64,000 nt of DNA from Hansfordia pulvinata. Taxonomy: Eukaryota; Ascomycota; Sordariomycetes; Xylariales. A model generated the notes under the pieces. That model ran no database searches and was not told the origin of the DNA. It saw only the letters and a list, made by a program, of their open reading frames with translations. Where the stretch lies: NCBI GenBank assembly GCA_006538405.1, contig BJKQ01000022.1, positions 243,892 through 307,891 of the forward strand. Reading direction: 5' to 3'. Below, piece by piece: positions 21,687-32,119 of the stretch (position 1 is its first letter; every line of letters starts with the position of its first letter). Made by a program: the position numbers and the translations under genes.

Positions 21687-23506
21687 TGTGGTAGCAGATT
21701 CATGCTCAACCCAAGAAGAAAAGCGTCCAGGTGTGATCATGGCGAGTTCGTAATAATTCCACAGCCTTGTGCCATATCATTGACTTGCGAGGACTTTTAT
21801 ATCAGGACACCTTGTTGAAATCATCCCTTCCAGCGTTCTAGCCAGTGCGGGGCTTTATCCACGCAGGCAATCTGGCCAACGCCTAAAAAGAGGCATTTGA
21901 TAATTTATGCTCAAAGTGGCTGCAGAACAGAGGCAGTTTGGCTTCAGATCAATCATGGAACCCGTGCCCATCATTCGAAACCTCTGGCGCCGTGCAGAAT
22001 TGCGCTTAGGTCATTATATGTTGCCAACGATGGCACCACTGCACAATGTCGGGCAGAAAAGGGGCGATGGATTACTTGCGTCTAGTGCGATACTGGCAAG
22101 ATGTGATTGTGTGGCCGACGCTCGCCATCACCGCCAGCACGAGGAAGTGGTCGGCCCGCAGGTGGTCGCGAACATGGCTACTCGTTTCGCAGCTACCGCG
22201 ATCGCGAACGAGGACGAAGACGAGAACAAGAAGGAGGCCAATATCGCACACAGCGGTCGAGGTGACCGGGTGCAGGCAGACACGATCACTACGGTCGCCA
22301 TCCGAGAGAACGAAGAGACGAATACTGCGGAGGCGATCTCCGCAGTCATCGGCCAGGTGACTCTCGGCTTTAAGAGCGAGGACACAACTAATATGCAAGT
22401 AATCCACGCAGCCATCATTATGTTGAGCCTCGACGTCGACTTCGCGACCGCCACCGGTAGGCTTATTGATTCGGGGGCCCCCACTGGTAATACTGTACTC
22501 AGAGAGCGAATCGATAGATCTGATGTATCCGTAAACGACCTGAATCCACCTGTGTTCCGTGTCTGTACAGTCGCCTAAGCTTACTGTAATTGATACTGCG
22601 TTCTTAATGGCTCAACGTGCATTTTGTCGATTGCATGTGACACAGAACTCGCGCAGGGCAGCTGCCGCGTCGGTTCTTTGCTGATCGTGCGCTCGCAAAG
22701 GCCCAACACGAACAGGCAGGTGCTTACAGCTTGACCTAACCTACCACGGCCATGGCTTTTGTATTCCTGACAAGCTCGTGGAAGCCAGAGCGCGCCACCC
22801 GCAAAGCCACAGCATGTGAAGCGCGGGCTCGAAGTTAGATGCCGCGCGTCTAAATGGGCAATGCACAGCTGCGCGGCGCATACTAACTTCCAAGCACGCC
22901 AATTGCCTTTCAACGGACCGCTGCGTGAGCCAAGTCCAATCGCTCGTCCGAAGCGCCCGGATTGCAATCCTGCCGTAGGTGGACTCCAGACGGCTTTCAG
23001 GCACGTGTCATGCGGCCAGGGAGTCTCCAGAGCACTGACTGGCTTGGTCAACCAATACAGGTCACGGAGATAGACCATCCCGGGCCATCCTCTCACCGGA
23101 TTAACTGTACAGTATGTGTACTTGTAGGTGCTGATCAATCCGCCGTGAGAGTGGGCATTTCCGCTTTGCCCATCTCTGCAAGTGCGGAATCCTCGAATGC
23201 CCTGCACTTTTGGCAGGTGGGGCAGGCTATGTCGCGCGCGGGCTCGTCAACGTCATGAGTCTGACACCCCTGAGGCTTTCGTCCCTTTGCGGCTTTGCCT
23301 GCTTTGGGTGTCACGTCACGACTTTGGGGAAATTCGGCAATCTGGTGCGATTCACGCCCGCCAGCAGCAGCAGACGGACACCCATTTGAACCACGTGTGA
23401 GGGGTTCGGCCCTACAGGCGCGTTGCTAGGGACGCTCGTGCTTATCGTTGTCCGCGCTTCCATCTCATTGGTGTCTCTGCCGCGCAGTCTTTGCTTTCAA
23501 GCCGTC
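21687..23506. other. Intergenic region between NPT1 and MFS transporter
   Basis: An open plus-strand frame at 21907-22578 has no recognisable domain and an equally open antisense frame, so I do not call it. The right part should contain the transporter promoter. No repeat or RNA gene was seen. Confidence 0.5.
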
Positions 23507-23566
23507 ATGACTTTGGGCTTTCCCCTTGAGCCAAGCCTCCTCCAGCCTAGAGACGAATGCATATGA
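23507..23566 (+). promoter_or_regulatory. Upstream ORF in the MFS transporter leader
   Basis: ATG at 23507 opens a 19-codon frame ending with TGA at 23564-23566, 19 bp before the transporter ATG at 23586. If the transcript starts upstream of it, ribosomes meet this start first, so it may lower or condition translation of the transporter. Transcription start is not known. Confidence 0.5.
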
Positions 23567-23585
23567 GCCCCCAAGGTTGCCCCTC

Positions 23586-25489
23586 ATGTCTCGATCTGTG
23601 TCTTACACCCGTGTCCCTCTCCTCGATGAAGCAGACTCAGACTCGGATTCTAGCCCACAGACGCCCGGTCTCGAACCCGTATCTCTGAGTCGCCTATCTG
23701 CCACCGACATCCCTGACGCCGACATGGGCGGGTACGGAGGGGTCCAGTCGCAAAGACCCGGCGACATCGAAGTTAACGAAACGATCGCCAGCATCCAGAA
23801 TGCCGAGGGAAAGACCCTCTACGAGAAAAAATGCATGCTCGTCAACAGGGAGATGAATGCCATGGGCATGGGCCGCTACCAGTGGTGCATCTGGACCTTG
23901 TGCGGGTTCGGCTATCTCCTCGACCTGATGTGGGCGCAGGCCTTTGGGCTGGTCTTGCAGCCCCTGATGCAAGAGCTGGGCTTTGAGGGCTCACAGAGTG
24001 GAAACATCACTGCGTCGTTCAATGCCGGACTCACTGCGGGTGCCGCCGTTTGGGGTATTCTGGTCGACATCATTGGTATGTGCCGCTGTTCTACTGATTA
24101 AGACATCCACTGACATATTCAGGCCGTCGCATGGCCTTCAACTTGACCTGCCTGTTCTCGTCAGTCTTCGGGCTTGGCCTAGGAGGCACCAACTCTTATG
24201 CATCCTTTCTCGTGCTGACCGCGTTTGTCGGCTTCGGCGTGGGTGGCAACATTCCGATTGATACAACCATAACTCTTGAGTTCATCCCTCAGGTGAGTAT
24301 CCTCCTCTCTGACCCTCTGCAGTATCCAACGCTGTCCAGTTTCCCGCCACTGGGAAATTTGCTGACCTCGACAGAATCATCGCCGGCTTCTCCCCTTCCT
24401 CTCCGTCTTCCAACCTATAGGCGTCGTCATCACCACCGCCATCGCCTACGCCTTCATACCCCGCTACGGCTGCAAGCCCGACTTCCTGTCGTCTCCCGAG
24501 CTGCAGCTTCCCTCATGCAACATTGTCGCCGAGGGCACACCCTGCTGCGGGAGGGAGAACAACATGGGGTGGCGATACCTTCTGTTCACCATTGGGTCCA
24601 TTACCATGGCCATCTTCCTCTTGCGGTTCTTGTGCTTCAACTTCCGCGAGTCGCCCAAATTTCTACTCTACCGCGGCGACGACGCAAGCGCTGTCAAGGT
24701 TTTACAATCCATCTCCAAGTTTAATGGGCGCGAGTGCGGAGTGACGCTTGAAGATTTCGAGTCGCTTCATGGCGACAAGGACTCGACGGGCAGCAGCGCC
24801 ACCCTTGTCGAGGGGCGAGCACAGCAGCTTCGCGCGGCTAAGCGACGCCTCCAGCCAGAAGTCTCCCGTTACAAGCTACTGTTCCAATCCCCTACAGTCG
24901 GTCTCCTCACTGTCCTCGTGTGGCTGACCTACATCTGCGATTACTGGGGCTTCACTGTGGCCGGCGCCTACGTGCCCTCCATCTTGGCCAGCAAGAACGG
25001 CGCACTGGAGCTCACCATAGAAGACACTTATCGCCAGTACGTGTACATTTACCTTCCGGCATCGTTGGCGTGCTGGTCGGCGTCGTGCTGTACGACATGC
25101 CCGGGATTGGCCGCAAGTGGACAATGGTCGCGTCGTCCGCGCTGATGGCCGTGTCGCTCTGGGTATGGACCACTGTCAATAGTGAGGGAAGCAACATCGG
25201 ACTCAGTCTCATGGAGTATTTCTTTCAGAGTCTGTTCAATGCCGTGCTCTACGGGTGGACCCCCGAAGTGTTCCCCGCCCCGGTCCGGGGTACAGCCTGC
25301 GGCCTTGCCAGCTTTTGGGGAAGGCTGTTCGGAATCATCGGGCCTCTTGTCGCGCAATCCCAGCTTCCAGCGCAACCGACGATCGAAGACTACAACCACA
25401 TTCTATACGTGGCTGGTGGAGTCACGCTGGGTGCCGTGTTGTTCACCGCGTTGCTGCCAAACCGTATGGTGGGCAGGGAGTCTTTATAA
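23586..25489 (+). CDS. MFS transporter, SV2/SVOP-like group
   Basis: Plasma-membrane transporter of the major facilitator superfamily. Exons are 23586-24075, 24123-24292 and 24375-25489; introns of 47 and 82 bp have GTATGT and GTGAGT donors. The 591-aa reading has a Ser/Asp-rich cytosolic N-terminus (about 95 aa), then twelve hydrophobic segments with a central cytosolic loop (about residues 320-390). Markers are FGYLLDLMWAQAFGLVLQPL in TM1, a GRR loop after TM2, GGNIPIDTTITLEFIPQ in TM4-5 (typical of SV2/SVOP-like members) and YGWTPEVFPAPVRGTACGLA in TM10-11. One base is missing at gg 25058-25059; adding it turns the frame to LPGIVGVLVGVVLYDMPGIG. Substrate is unknown; relatives carry organic cations, acids or sugars. 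Confidence 0.85.
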
Positions 25490-27535
25490 AGGGTGAAGCG
25501 GGAATATGACAGCTGCGACTGATAGCCATGGAGATCATAGACAAATGCACGCCAGCCCGTGGTTTGAAATGAGATACAAATGTGAACTAGGTGAGGTCAC
25601 ACGCAACACTCACATATACTCGCTATGAGGAAATAGTAGTAGGAAATCTGGCATATGGGCAGGCCTCTGGTTCTCATGCTTAAGGCATATCGAGTCGCGA
25701 TAATGAAACAGAGCTGCATCGCGGAGATCTATACAGCCGTGACGATAGAAAGCGAAAGGTCTCAAATGCGTACAATAGGGTAGGGTTACGTAACGCGTCA
25801 GTGGCAGCGGGGGGAGATGAAAATCGCCTCAACAGGCAACGCCCGCGACGTTCTGCGATCCGTAAAATTGCAGCGGTGGTGCACCCGCTGTCCCGTCTTT
25901 CATGTGGAGGTATCCTGTCACAAAGGATGCGCGTCGGCGCGGTAATCGTCTGAGAAAACGGCGTGATGACCGAAAAGCTGCTGATGTCGCTATTGCCGCT
26001 GATCGTCGACTTGCACACGGGAGAATGAATATCAGGCTTGAGGGTGGTGGTGGGTGACTGGTCTGTCGTTCAGTATTTATTGGATTAAGTACGTTGGACG
26101 ATTGGCGGGAGTGATGACATAGCTTCACGACCATTGAAGCCCACCTCAAGTGCTCTCCAAGGCAAAATCAAGACTTAAAGTGCGGGCACCTACTATCACT
26201 TCCCCGGGACGTTCTGCCCTCTCGATTCTCGGTGCAGTGAGGAGGGCATTCGGATGGTTTACCGCAGCTGCAGGGTCGGCGCTCGCGCATCATTTTCGAG
26301 ATGCCAATAATCCCCACGCCCGCGCAGCTATACTGTTTGTCGGAGGACGAAGCCATTGTTTTATGGAAGGTTGTCTTCCCCGATCTGCCAGTATTGGCTC
26401 AGAGAGCTTCACACGGAAGCCCGCGACGTCAGTCTGGCTAAGTAAGCCAACCGCAGACGGCTTGCAGTAATGCAAGCCCGCTCTTCGCCATTCTGGAGCC
26501 CCGTAATGAAGATGAAAAATAGCGCGTACCGACGAATTCACGGGAATGGATGCCGAAAGAGGTAGCAAAGCAGGCGAGAGGTCTCTTTTACATACTGACC
26601 GATACACATGCATTAGACCCAACGCCATCTACTCTGTGGACTTCTGTAGCTTGGGATGCAGTGCGGTAGATGATAGCTTCATCAACCACCACTCCTCGTT
26701 AATGATATCGTTGGAGGAGCACAGGGGCGGGACTGGCCTGCCCAGTGACCGATAAGGCCGAGATCCTCTTCCACGAAGACGAGGCTAAAGCTAACGCTTC
26801 ATAGACAAGTCGAGGCCAAGGGTCCGTAATCCAGACTATGTGGCCATAAAGCGTGCACAACGTACTGACGTGGCCAAGTGCCATTCTTCGGATGCCGAGG
26901 CCACCGATTAAAGGCTGTCGCCGTCTCATCGCAGCCGTTTCGTGAAGCTTTATGTACATGGCTTTTCCTCCTCGCAGGGTGGCCGACGCCAGTAGTTTTG
27001 CCTATGCCAAAAGACCAGACACTCGTAACGAATGCACTTCTGACGTATCGAAAACCGGTGAGTTGAATGGAACCAGACGCGAGGCCATCGCGAGATCTTG
27101 ACAGCACTGCTTCTTTACCCCAGCGACACAATCCAGACGCTGCGCTGTGTGGGCGAAATAGGGCGTGGCGCTCTTGGTCCAACGCCTACATTCGAGCCAG
27201 CTCGGACAAGTCCTAATTGGGAAACTTCAAAGCCGAGTTTGCGACAGGAGTTGAGCTGGGCAAACACCAATAGCCAGATGAGGATCGTCGCGTGCCCACA
27301 GCGTCCAGCCGCATCGAATCGGCACACAGCCGCCAGAACCCATCGGTAGGCCGGCGCCGGGTGCCATTCCACTACTCGTAAAGCGGCAGAGGCTGCGAGC
27401 CGTGCAATCTCGCGGGGCAAACCACGGCGCCGCTGCCGTAACACTCTCCGAGTGCAGGCAGCTCGGCCGCGACGAGCAGTATATAATGCAGCCCTGCGCA
27501 GCCGCTGTCGAACGCCGCCAGGCAAGCATCACAAC
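25490..27535. other. Intergenic region between MFS transporter and alpha/beta hydrolase
   Basis: About 2 kb with only short overlapping frames on both strands, none with a family signature. It contains the 3' end of the transporter transcript and, on the right, the hydrolase promoter. Confidence 0.55.
27480..27486 (+). promoter_or_regulatory. TATA-like element before the alpha/beta hydrolase
   Basis: tatataa lies 50 bp upstream of the hydrolase ATG at 27536, a plausible core-promoter position for a fungal gene. There is no experimental start site. Confidence 0.4.
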
Positions 27536-28453
27536 ATGGCGGCACCTACAGAACTGTCACACTTCACCTCGGCCGACGGGCTGGTTCTCGACTACATCAC
27601 ATACGGAGATGCCAGCTCTCCGCAGGTCGTTTTCTTCCACCATGGGTTGCCCGGGAGCCACCTGGAAGCAAGCATCTTCCACGCGACGGCGCTGAGCCAG
27701 AAGATCCGACTGGTTAGCATCGACCGGCCCGGGATGGGCGGCTCGACGTTCCAAGCCAACTTTCGCCTTCTCGACTGGCCGGCCAAGCTGACGGCGCTGG
27801 CCGACCATCTCGAGGTCGGGGCGTTTGCGGTGCTGGGGGTCTCGGGCGGCGGGCCCTATGTCCTGGCGTGCCTGCACGAGCTCCCCCGAACGCGGTGCAT
27901 CGGGGGCGGCATCATCGCCGGCGTGTACCCATCGACGCTCGGGTGGCAGGGGATGGCCTTCGAGACGCGGTCGCTGTTTGCGCTGGGGTCGTGGTCGCCG
28001 TGGCTGGTCGAGAAGACGCTCGAGTATGTGCTGGGGTCGATTGCGAGGGACCGCGAGCACCCGGAGAAATTGGAGGAGTTCCTGGGCAAGACGTTCAAGT
28101 CGAGGCCCGAGGCGGACCGCGCGGTGTGGGACGCCGACGAGGGCGGCATCCGCACGATGCTGATTGAGGACTCGAGGATTGCCGCGAAGAACGGGAGCAA
28201 GGGCGCCGCGTGGGAGACGTACTTGGTGGCGCAAGATTGGGGGTTCCAGCTCCAAGATGTCGCGACGGAGAGATTGGTCATGTGGCACGGGGCGCTGGAC
28301 GCGAACTGGCCTGTCCCGATGGCTCGGAAGGCCGAGGAGCTGATCCGGGGCGCGGAGCTGAGGGTGCTGGAGGCGGACGGGCATGTCAGCACCTTCGCAA
28401 AGACAGTGTGCGAAGTGATGACGACGATGGGCGAGATCCTTTCGGCGTCGTAA
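27536..28453 (+). CDS. Alpha/beta hydrolase
   Basis: Intronless 305-aa protein beginning MAAPTELSHFTSADGLVLDY. It shows the alpha/beta-hydrolase core in order: the oxyanion segment HHGLPGSHLEA, the DRPGMGGS strand-loop, the nucleophile elbow GVSGGGPYVLA (Ser about residue 104), an acidic residue in LVMWHGALDANWPVP, and the catalytic His in EADGHVSTF. There is no signal peptide, so it is intracellular. The GC3-rich codon use resembles its neighbours. It is head-to-tail with the NmrA-like gene 391 bp downstream. The substrate cannot be told from sequence; esters, lactones or proline iminopeptidase-type substrates are possible. Confidence 0.88.
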   Translation: MAAPTELSHFTSADGLVLDYITYGDASSPQVVFFHHGLPGSHLEASIFHATALSQKIRLVSIDRPGMGGSTFQANFRLLDWPAKLTALADHLEVGAFAVLGVSGGGPYVLACLHELPRTRCIGGGIIAGVYPSTLGWQGMAFETRSLFALGSWSPWLVEKTLEYVLGSIARDREHPEKLEEFLGKTFKSRPEADRAVWDADEGGIRTMLIEDSRIAAKNGSKGAAWETYLVAQDWGFQLQDVATERLVMWHGALDANWPVPMARKAEELIRGAELRVLEADGHVSTFAKTVCEVMTTMGEILSAS

Positions 28454-28844
28454 GGGTCTGCCTGTTTGTCAGGCAATAGTTTGGCGCAGGCGCAGAGTGT
28501 ATGCGTCGCAGTGAATGCGTTTGCGGCTCGGACTCCGAACGCCGGAGAAGTTGTGGGGCCGCGCGGAAGGCGAACAAGAGGGAGGCCTGGGTGGACTGCT
28601 TTGATGACGAGGACCGATTATGCAAGATAGAGCATCGCAACCTCCCGCGTGGAAGCTTCTCGGACTCGAAGTCCGCCTCATGTTGTGCTCAATCTTCTCT
28701 TCATGCACCATGCCACGTCGTGGAACACTTATAACAGCTCTCCCGCTCGTCTGTGGATGGGTTTAATTCTACCATCTCATCACACTCCAGTCCTCAACGT
28801 CTTACCCAGCGCCCACTGCACCTTTTGCGAATCAACCGCCTATC

Positions 28845-29862
28845 ATGTCTTCTACCGCTTCTCATCTCGAAAAGGTGGCCATCATTGGAGTGAGTATAGT
28901 AAACCTACCCCTCCTTTCTTGTCTAACAATCACAGGGGAGTGGCCAGCTCGGTCGCCACATTGTGCCGGAGCTGCTCAAGTCCGGCAACAAGACTGTGAC
29001 GGTGCTCTCGCGCGCCTCCAGCTCGTCCACTTTCCCCGACGGGGTCGTGGTCAAATCTGTCGACTACGATGACGAGGCATCCTTGACCAAGGCTCTCGAG
29101 GGACAGCAATTCCTCATCATCACTCTGTCCGCCTCGGCCGACCCGCAGACTCACGGCAAGATCATCCGAGCCGCCGGGAAGGCCGGCGTCCCCCACGTCA
29201 TGCCCAACATCTACACCGGGGACTACGTCGTTGGCAATGACGAGCTGGCGAAGGAGATTCCGATCGCCGCCTTTCTCCGACCCATCATCCAGGACATTGA
29301 GAGTGTCGGGGCCAGTGCCTGGACCGTCCTCGTGACCGGACTGTGGTACGAGTTCAGCCTGGCGTCGCCGCCGGACTGGCTCGGCTTCGACCTGGCGCAG
29401 CGCAAGGTGGTCTTCTTCGACAACGGAGATCGCAAGATGAACCTGACTACCTGGAAGCAGAGCGGGCGCGCCGTCGCTTCTCTGCTGGACCTGCCACTTC
29501 AGGGCAGCGACAAGGCGTCGCTCGAGGGGTTCAAGAACCGACCCGTCTTTGTGTCCAGCTTCTTCGTGAGCCAGCGTGACGTCCTGGACAGCATTCACCG
29601 GGTCAGCGGGACGACTGATGCGGACTGGACAATCACTTACGAAAAGTCTGCCGACCGAGTGTCCGAGGGGTTTGCTGCGCTGGCCAAGGGCGACCTAAAG
29701 GGTCTCGCCAAGGCGACCTACTCGAGACTGTTTTATCCGGGTCAGGATGGGGTGTTTGAGCATAAACTGGACAATGAGGTGTTGGGTCTGCCGAAGGATG
29801 ATCTGGACGAGGCCACGGGACGTGCCCTGGAGATGGCCAAGAGCGGGTGGGCTCCTTTTTAG
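28845..29862 (+). CDS. NmrA-like / isoflavone-reductase-like NAD(P)-binding protein
   Basis: Atypical short-chain dehydrogenase of the NmrA/PCBER group, 323 aa. Exon 1 is 28845-28889 and exon 2 28936-29862; the 46-bp intron (GTGAGT, branch gtctaac, CACAG) splits the nucleotide-binding loop, so splicing builds VAIIGGSGQLGRHIVPELL (GxxGxxG). Later features are VVVKSVDYDDEASLTKALEG, the ALEGQQFLIITLSA strand and LRPIIQDIE. A central WYEFSLASPPDWLGFDL segment matches fungal CipA-like members. It could be a reductase in aromatic or secondary metabolism, or a redox-sensing regulator as NmrA is. Its close position to the hydrolase and the convergent Zn2Cys6 gene suggests a shared task. Confidence 0.88.
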
Positions 29863-30253
29863 GTCTGACAGCCTCGAGTAGTCAAGCGGCTTTACTGCCA
29901 TGTTAGACAGTGCAAGAAATATCTCTCTTTGACTTGTGAGCTTGTCGGTTGTGGCTTGAGTGATGCGATGTTGATCGAGACTATGCTGGTGACGAGCCGC
30001 TATCCGTGGACGAATCTGACCAATCGCTCGACTCGGATCACGACGCAGCGACCTATCCCGCCCAAGCCCGACCATACCGAACCTCAACACAGGCCATATC
30101 CTGTTCTCGACGGGACAAATGACTTCAACCTGGACGTGTCTGCCTCTAGTGCGATACAGAAACACGGCCAAACCCGGCCATGGGTTCAATAATACAAAGC
30201 GCTACCAATCAGAACCACCGGATAGCTCTACTACACTGTGCCATGCTGGGCAT

Positions 30254-30333
30254 CAGAACAAGCATTCATTAAAGATGTCGTCCGCCGTCGGCTCAGAACA
30301 AGGACTCATTAAAGATGTCGTCCGCCGTCGGCT
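30254..30333 (-). repeat. 40-bp tandem duplication across the stop codon of the Zn2Cys6 gene
   Basis: Two adjacent 40-bp copies, 30254-30293 and 30294-30333, differ at about two bases (agcattcatt versus aggactcatt). The right copy encodes the C-terminal EPTADDIFNESLF-stop of the regulator. The left copy repeats that sequence after the stop, in the 3' UTR. Confidence 0.92.
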
Positions 30334-32119
30334 CGTTGTACCTGGCAGCCGCGGCACGGCACTTCTCGACCAGACCCGAGCAGGTCGAATGGACCATGGC
30401 CACCGTCGCATCGCCGAACACGACAGCGCGCTTTCCAAACTCATCGACGGCCCCCTCTATCATCGCAAGATCCTGGACGATACGACCGTACTGGCCGTGC
30501 TGGGGAGCGGTAATCACCTGGGCGGCAATGATGGTGATCGCGGCCTGGGTGGCGCAAATGGAGGCCCTGGGCATGTCAGCATTCGTCGATCAAGCGGGCC
30601 GAGCTCCTCACCATTGCAGCGCCAAGTCTTGCGATGTGATGTAGTTGAACAGCGAGATGCAGGCTCGGGAGCACTCGATCAGCCTATCCCAGTGGGAGGG
30701 CAACCGGAGAGGCGGGGACTGGGCATCCTGCTGCGACAACTTGGCGACCCACTCTGGGTTGAAGGCGTGCGTGCTGTGCGCCATGAAGAGGGCGTGGTAG
30801 AAGGCCAGGTGAAGGGACATGCTCCGCTTCTTGATGTCGACATCCTCTTGCAGGGTGTGGTCGACCTTGAGCGCAGGGGGCAGCGACTCGTACCAGGCCT
30901 TCAGCATGAGGAACAACTTGTTGACCGACTGCTCCTGCTGGTCGGGGGTGAGTTTTGACGCCCTCACCGAGTAGACGTAGTCGTACACCTTGCCTTGAAT
31001 CTTGGCGAGCCGAACCCGCGTCTCCAGGAGGCCCGTAAGCTGGTCGTCGCTGCTGGTCTCGACGCCGGCCTGGTGTGCGTCGATATCAACATCAAGGTCG
31101 TGGTCCTGGATGAGGTACGGCTCGGTGGTCTTGAGGCACAGGTCGCGATCGAGGATGTACGTGACCCAGAAGAGGTGGCTGCGGTGGACGGACGGCAGAG
31201 ACACGCCGGTCATGAGACGCAGCCGGTGGACGAGTTTGACCGCGGTGGCCAGAAACACGCAGGCTGGGTAAGGATGCTCCGACTCCATGAAGAGGACGGT
31301 CAGCCCCAGGACGACCTGCAGCCCTTTCAAGTCCTGGTTGCGGTACGCCAGCACGTTCATGCACGACTGCGCGTTGTTGACGCACTGCGCCGCCCAGGCC
31401 AGGCGCTCAACCATCAGGTCGGACGGGCTGCCGCGGAGAGACAGGGCGAGGATCGTGTTGATGATGGCCCAGGACACCTCACTGCGCTCGGCGGGGGCGT
31501 CGTACCACTTGGCCACCAGCTCCAGACAGGCCTCGCGCGGGAATATGGGCAGGGCCGGGTCGAGGTGGGTGAAGTAATCCTGCACGATGGTCTCGACCTG
31601 ATCGCGTGGCGGGAGTGCGAGAGGGCCGTCGTCGCCGCTCTCGGAGGCGGTGTCCGGCGTAGACATGGACACGCTGCTCCGCTCGTCGGGGATAGCTGGC
31701 AGGGCTACCCCGTTCCCGGGGGTGAAGGTCTGTTCTTGACCGGCTCGCCGCCCACCCGACGACCGTGGAATGCCGACTCGAGCTGGCGGATCCGCGTTTC
31801 CATGGCCGCGAACCGCTCGTCGTTGCGGCTCTGTTCGGGCTGCACAGCCAGTCAGCGCCTCTTCACAGCTTCGGTCGGGGACAAGCACCTACCACGACGG
31901 CTGGGGCAGAGTCTTGCGCCAGTGTGACCCCGGGGTCCATGAGCAGACGACCCCGTGCTTCAGACATGCCGTGCACTCGGGGTCCTTCTGGTCGCATTTG
32001 ATCTTCTTGGAGCTGCAGTAGTCGCAGGACTGCTTCGGTCAGTAGTCGAGCCGCACCCGAGACTGTGGGACGCTTGCCTTGCGCCGACTGGCACGGCGGT
32101 GCTGGGCTGAGGAGACCAT
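30293..32119 (-). CDS. Zn(2)Cys(6) fungal transcription factor
   Basis: Exons proposed at 32119-31893, 31839-30612 and 30566-30293; introns of 53 and 45 bp (GTAGGT ... TGCAG; GTGAGG ... CCCAG). The first exon holds the binuclear zinc cluster CDYC-SSKKIK-C-DQKDPE-C-TA-C-LKHGVV-C (CX2CX6CX6CX2CX6C). It is followed by a short dimerisation helix (NDERFAAMETRIRQLES) and the fungal-specific regulatory domain (about 120-500: VETIVQDYFTHLDPALPIFP, SHLFWVTYILDRDLCLKTTE). One base is missing near 31928-31935 and one near 31751-31757; with both the span is 577 codons. TGA at 32039-32041 lies in frame between the ATG and the zinc cluster, inside a CTACTGAC...CAG that looks like an intron end, so the true first exon may lie further upstream. 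Confidence 0.82.

Noticed and set aside
21907..22578. Plus-strand open frame of 223 codons
   Set aside because: No domain or family feature, biased composition, and the antisense strand is open over the same stretch; probably not a gene.
25680..26149. Overlapping minus-strand frames after the MFS transporter
   Set aside because: Two short frames cover the same DNA, neither with homology or a clean start; likely 3' flank.
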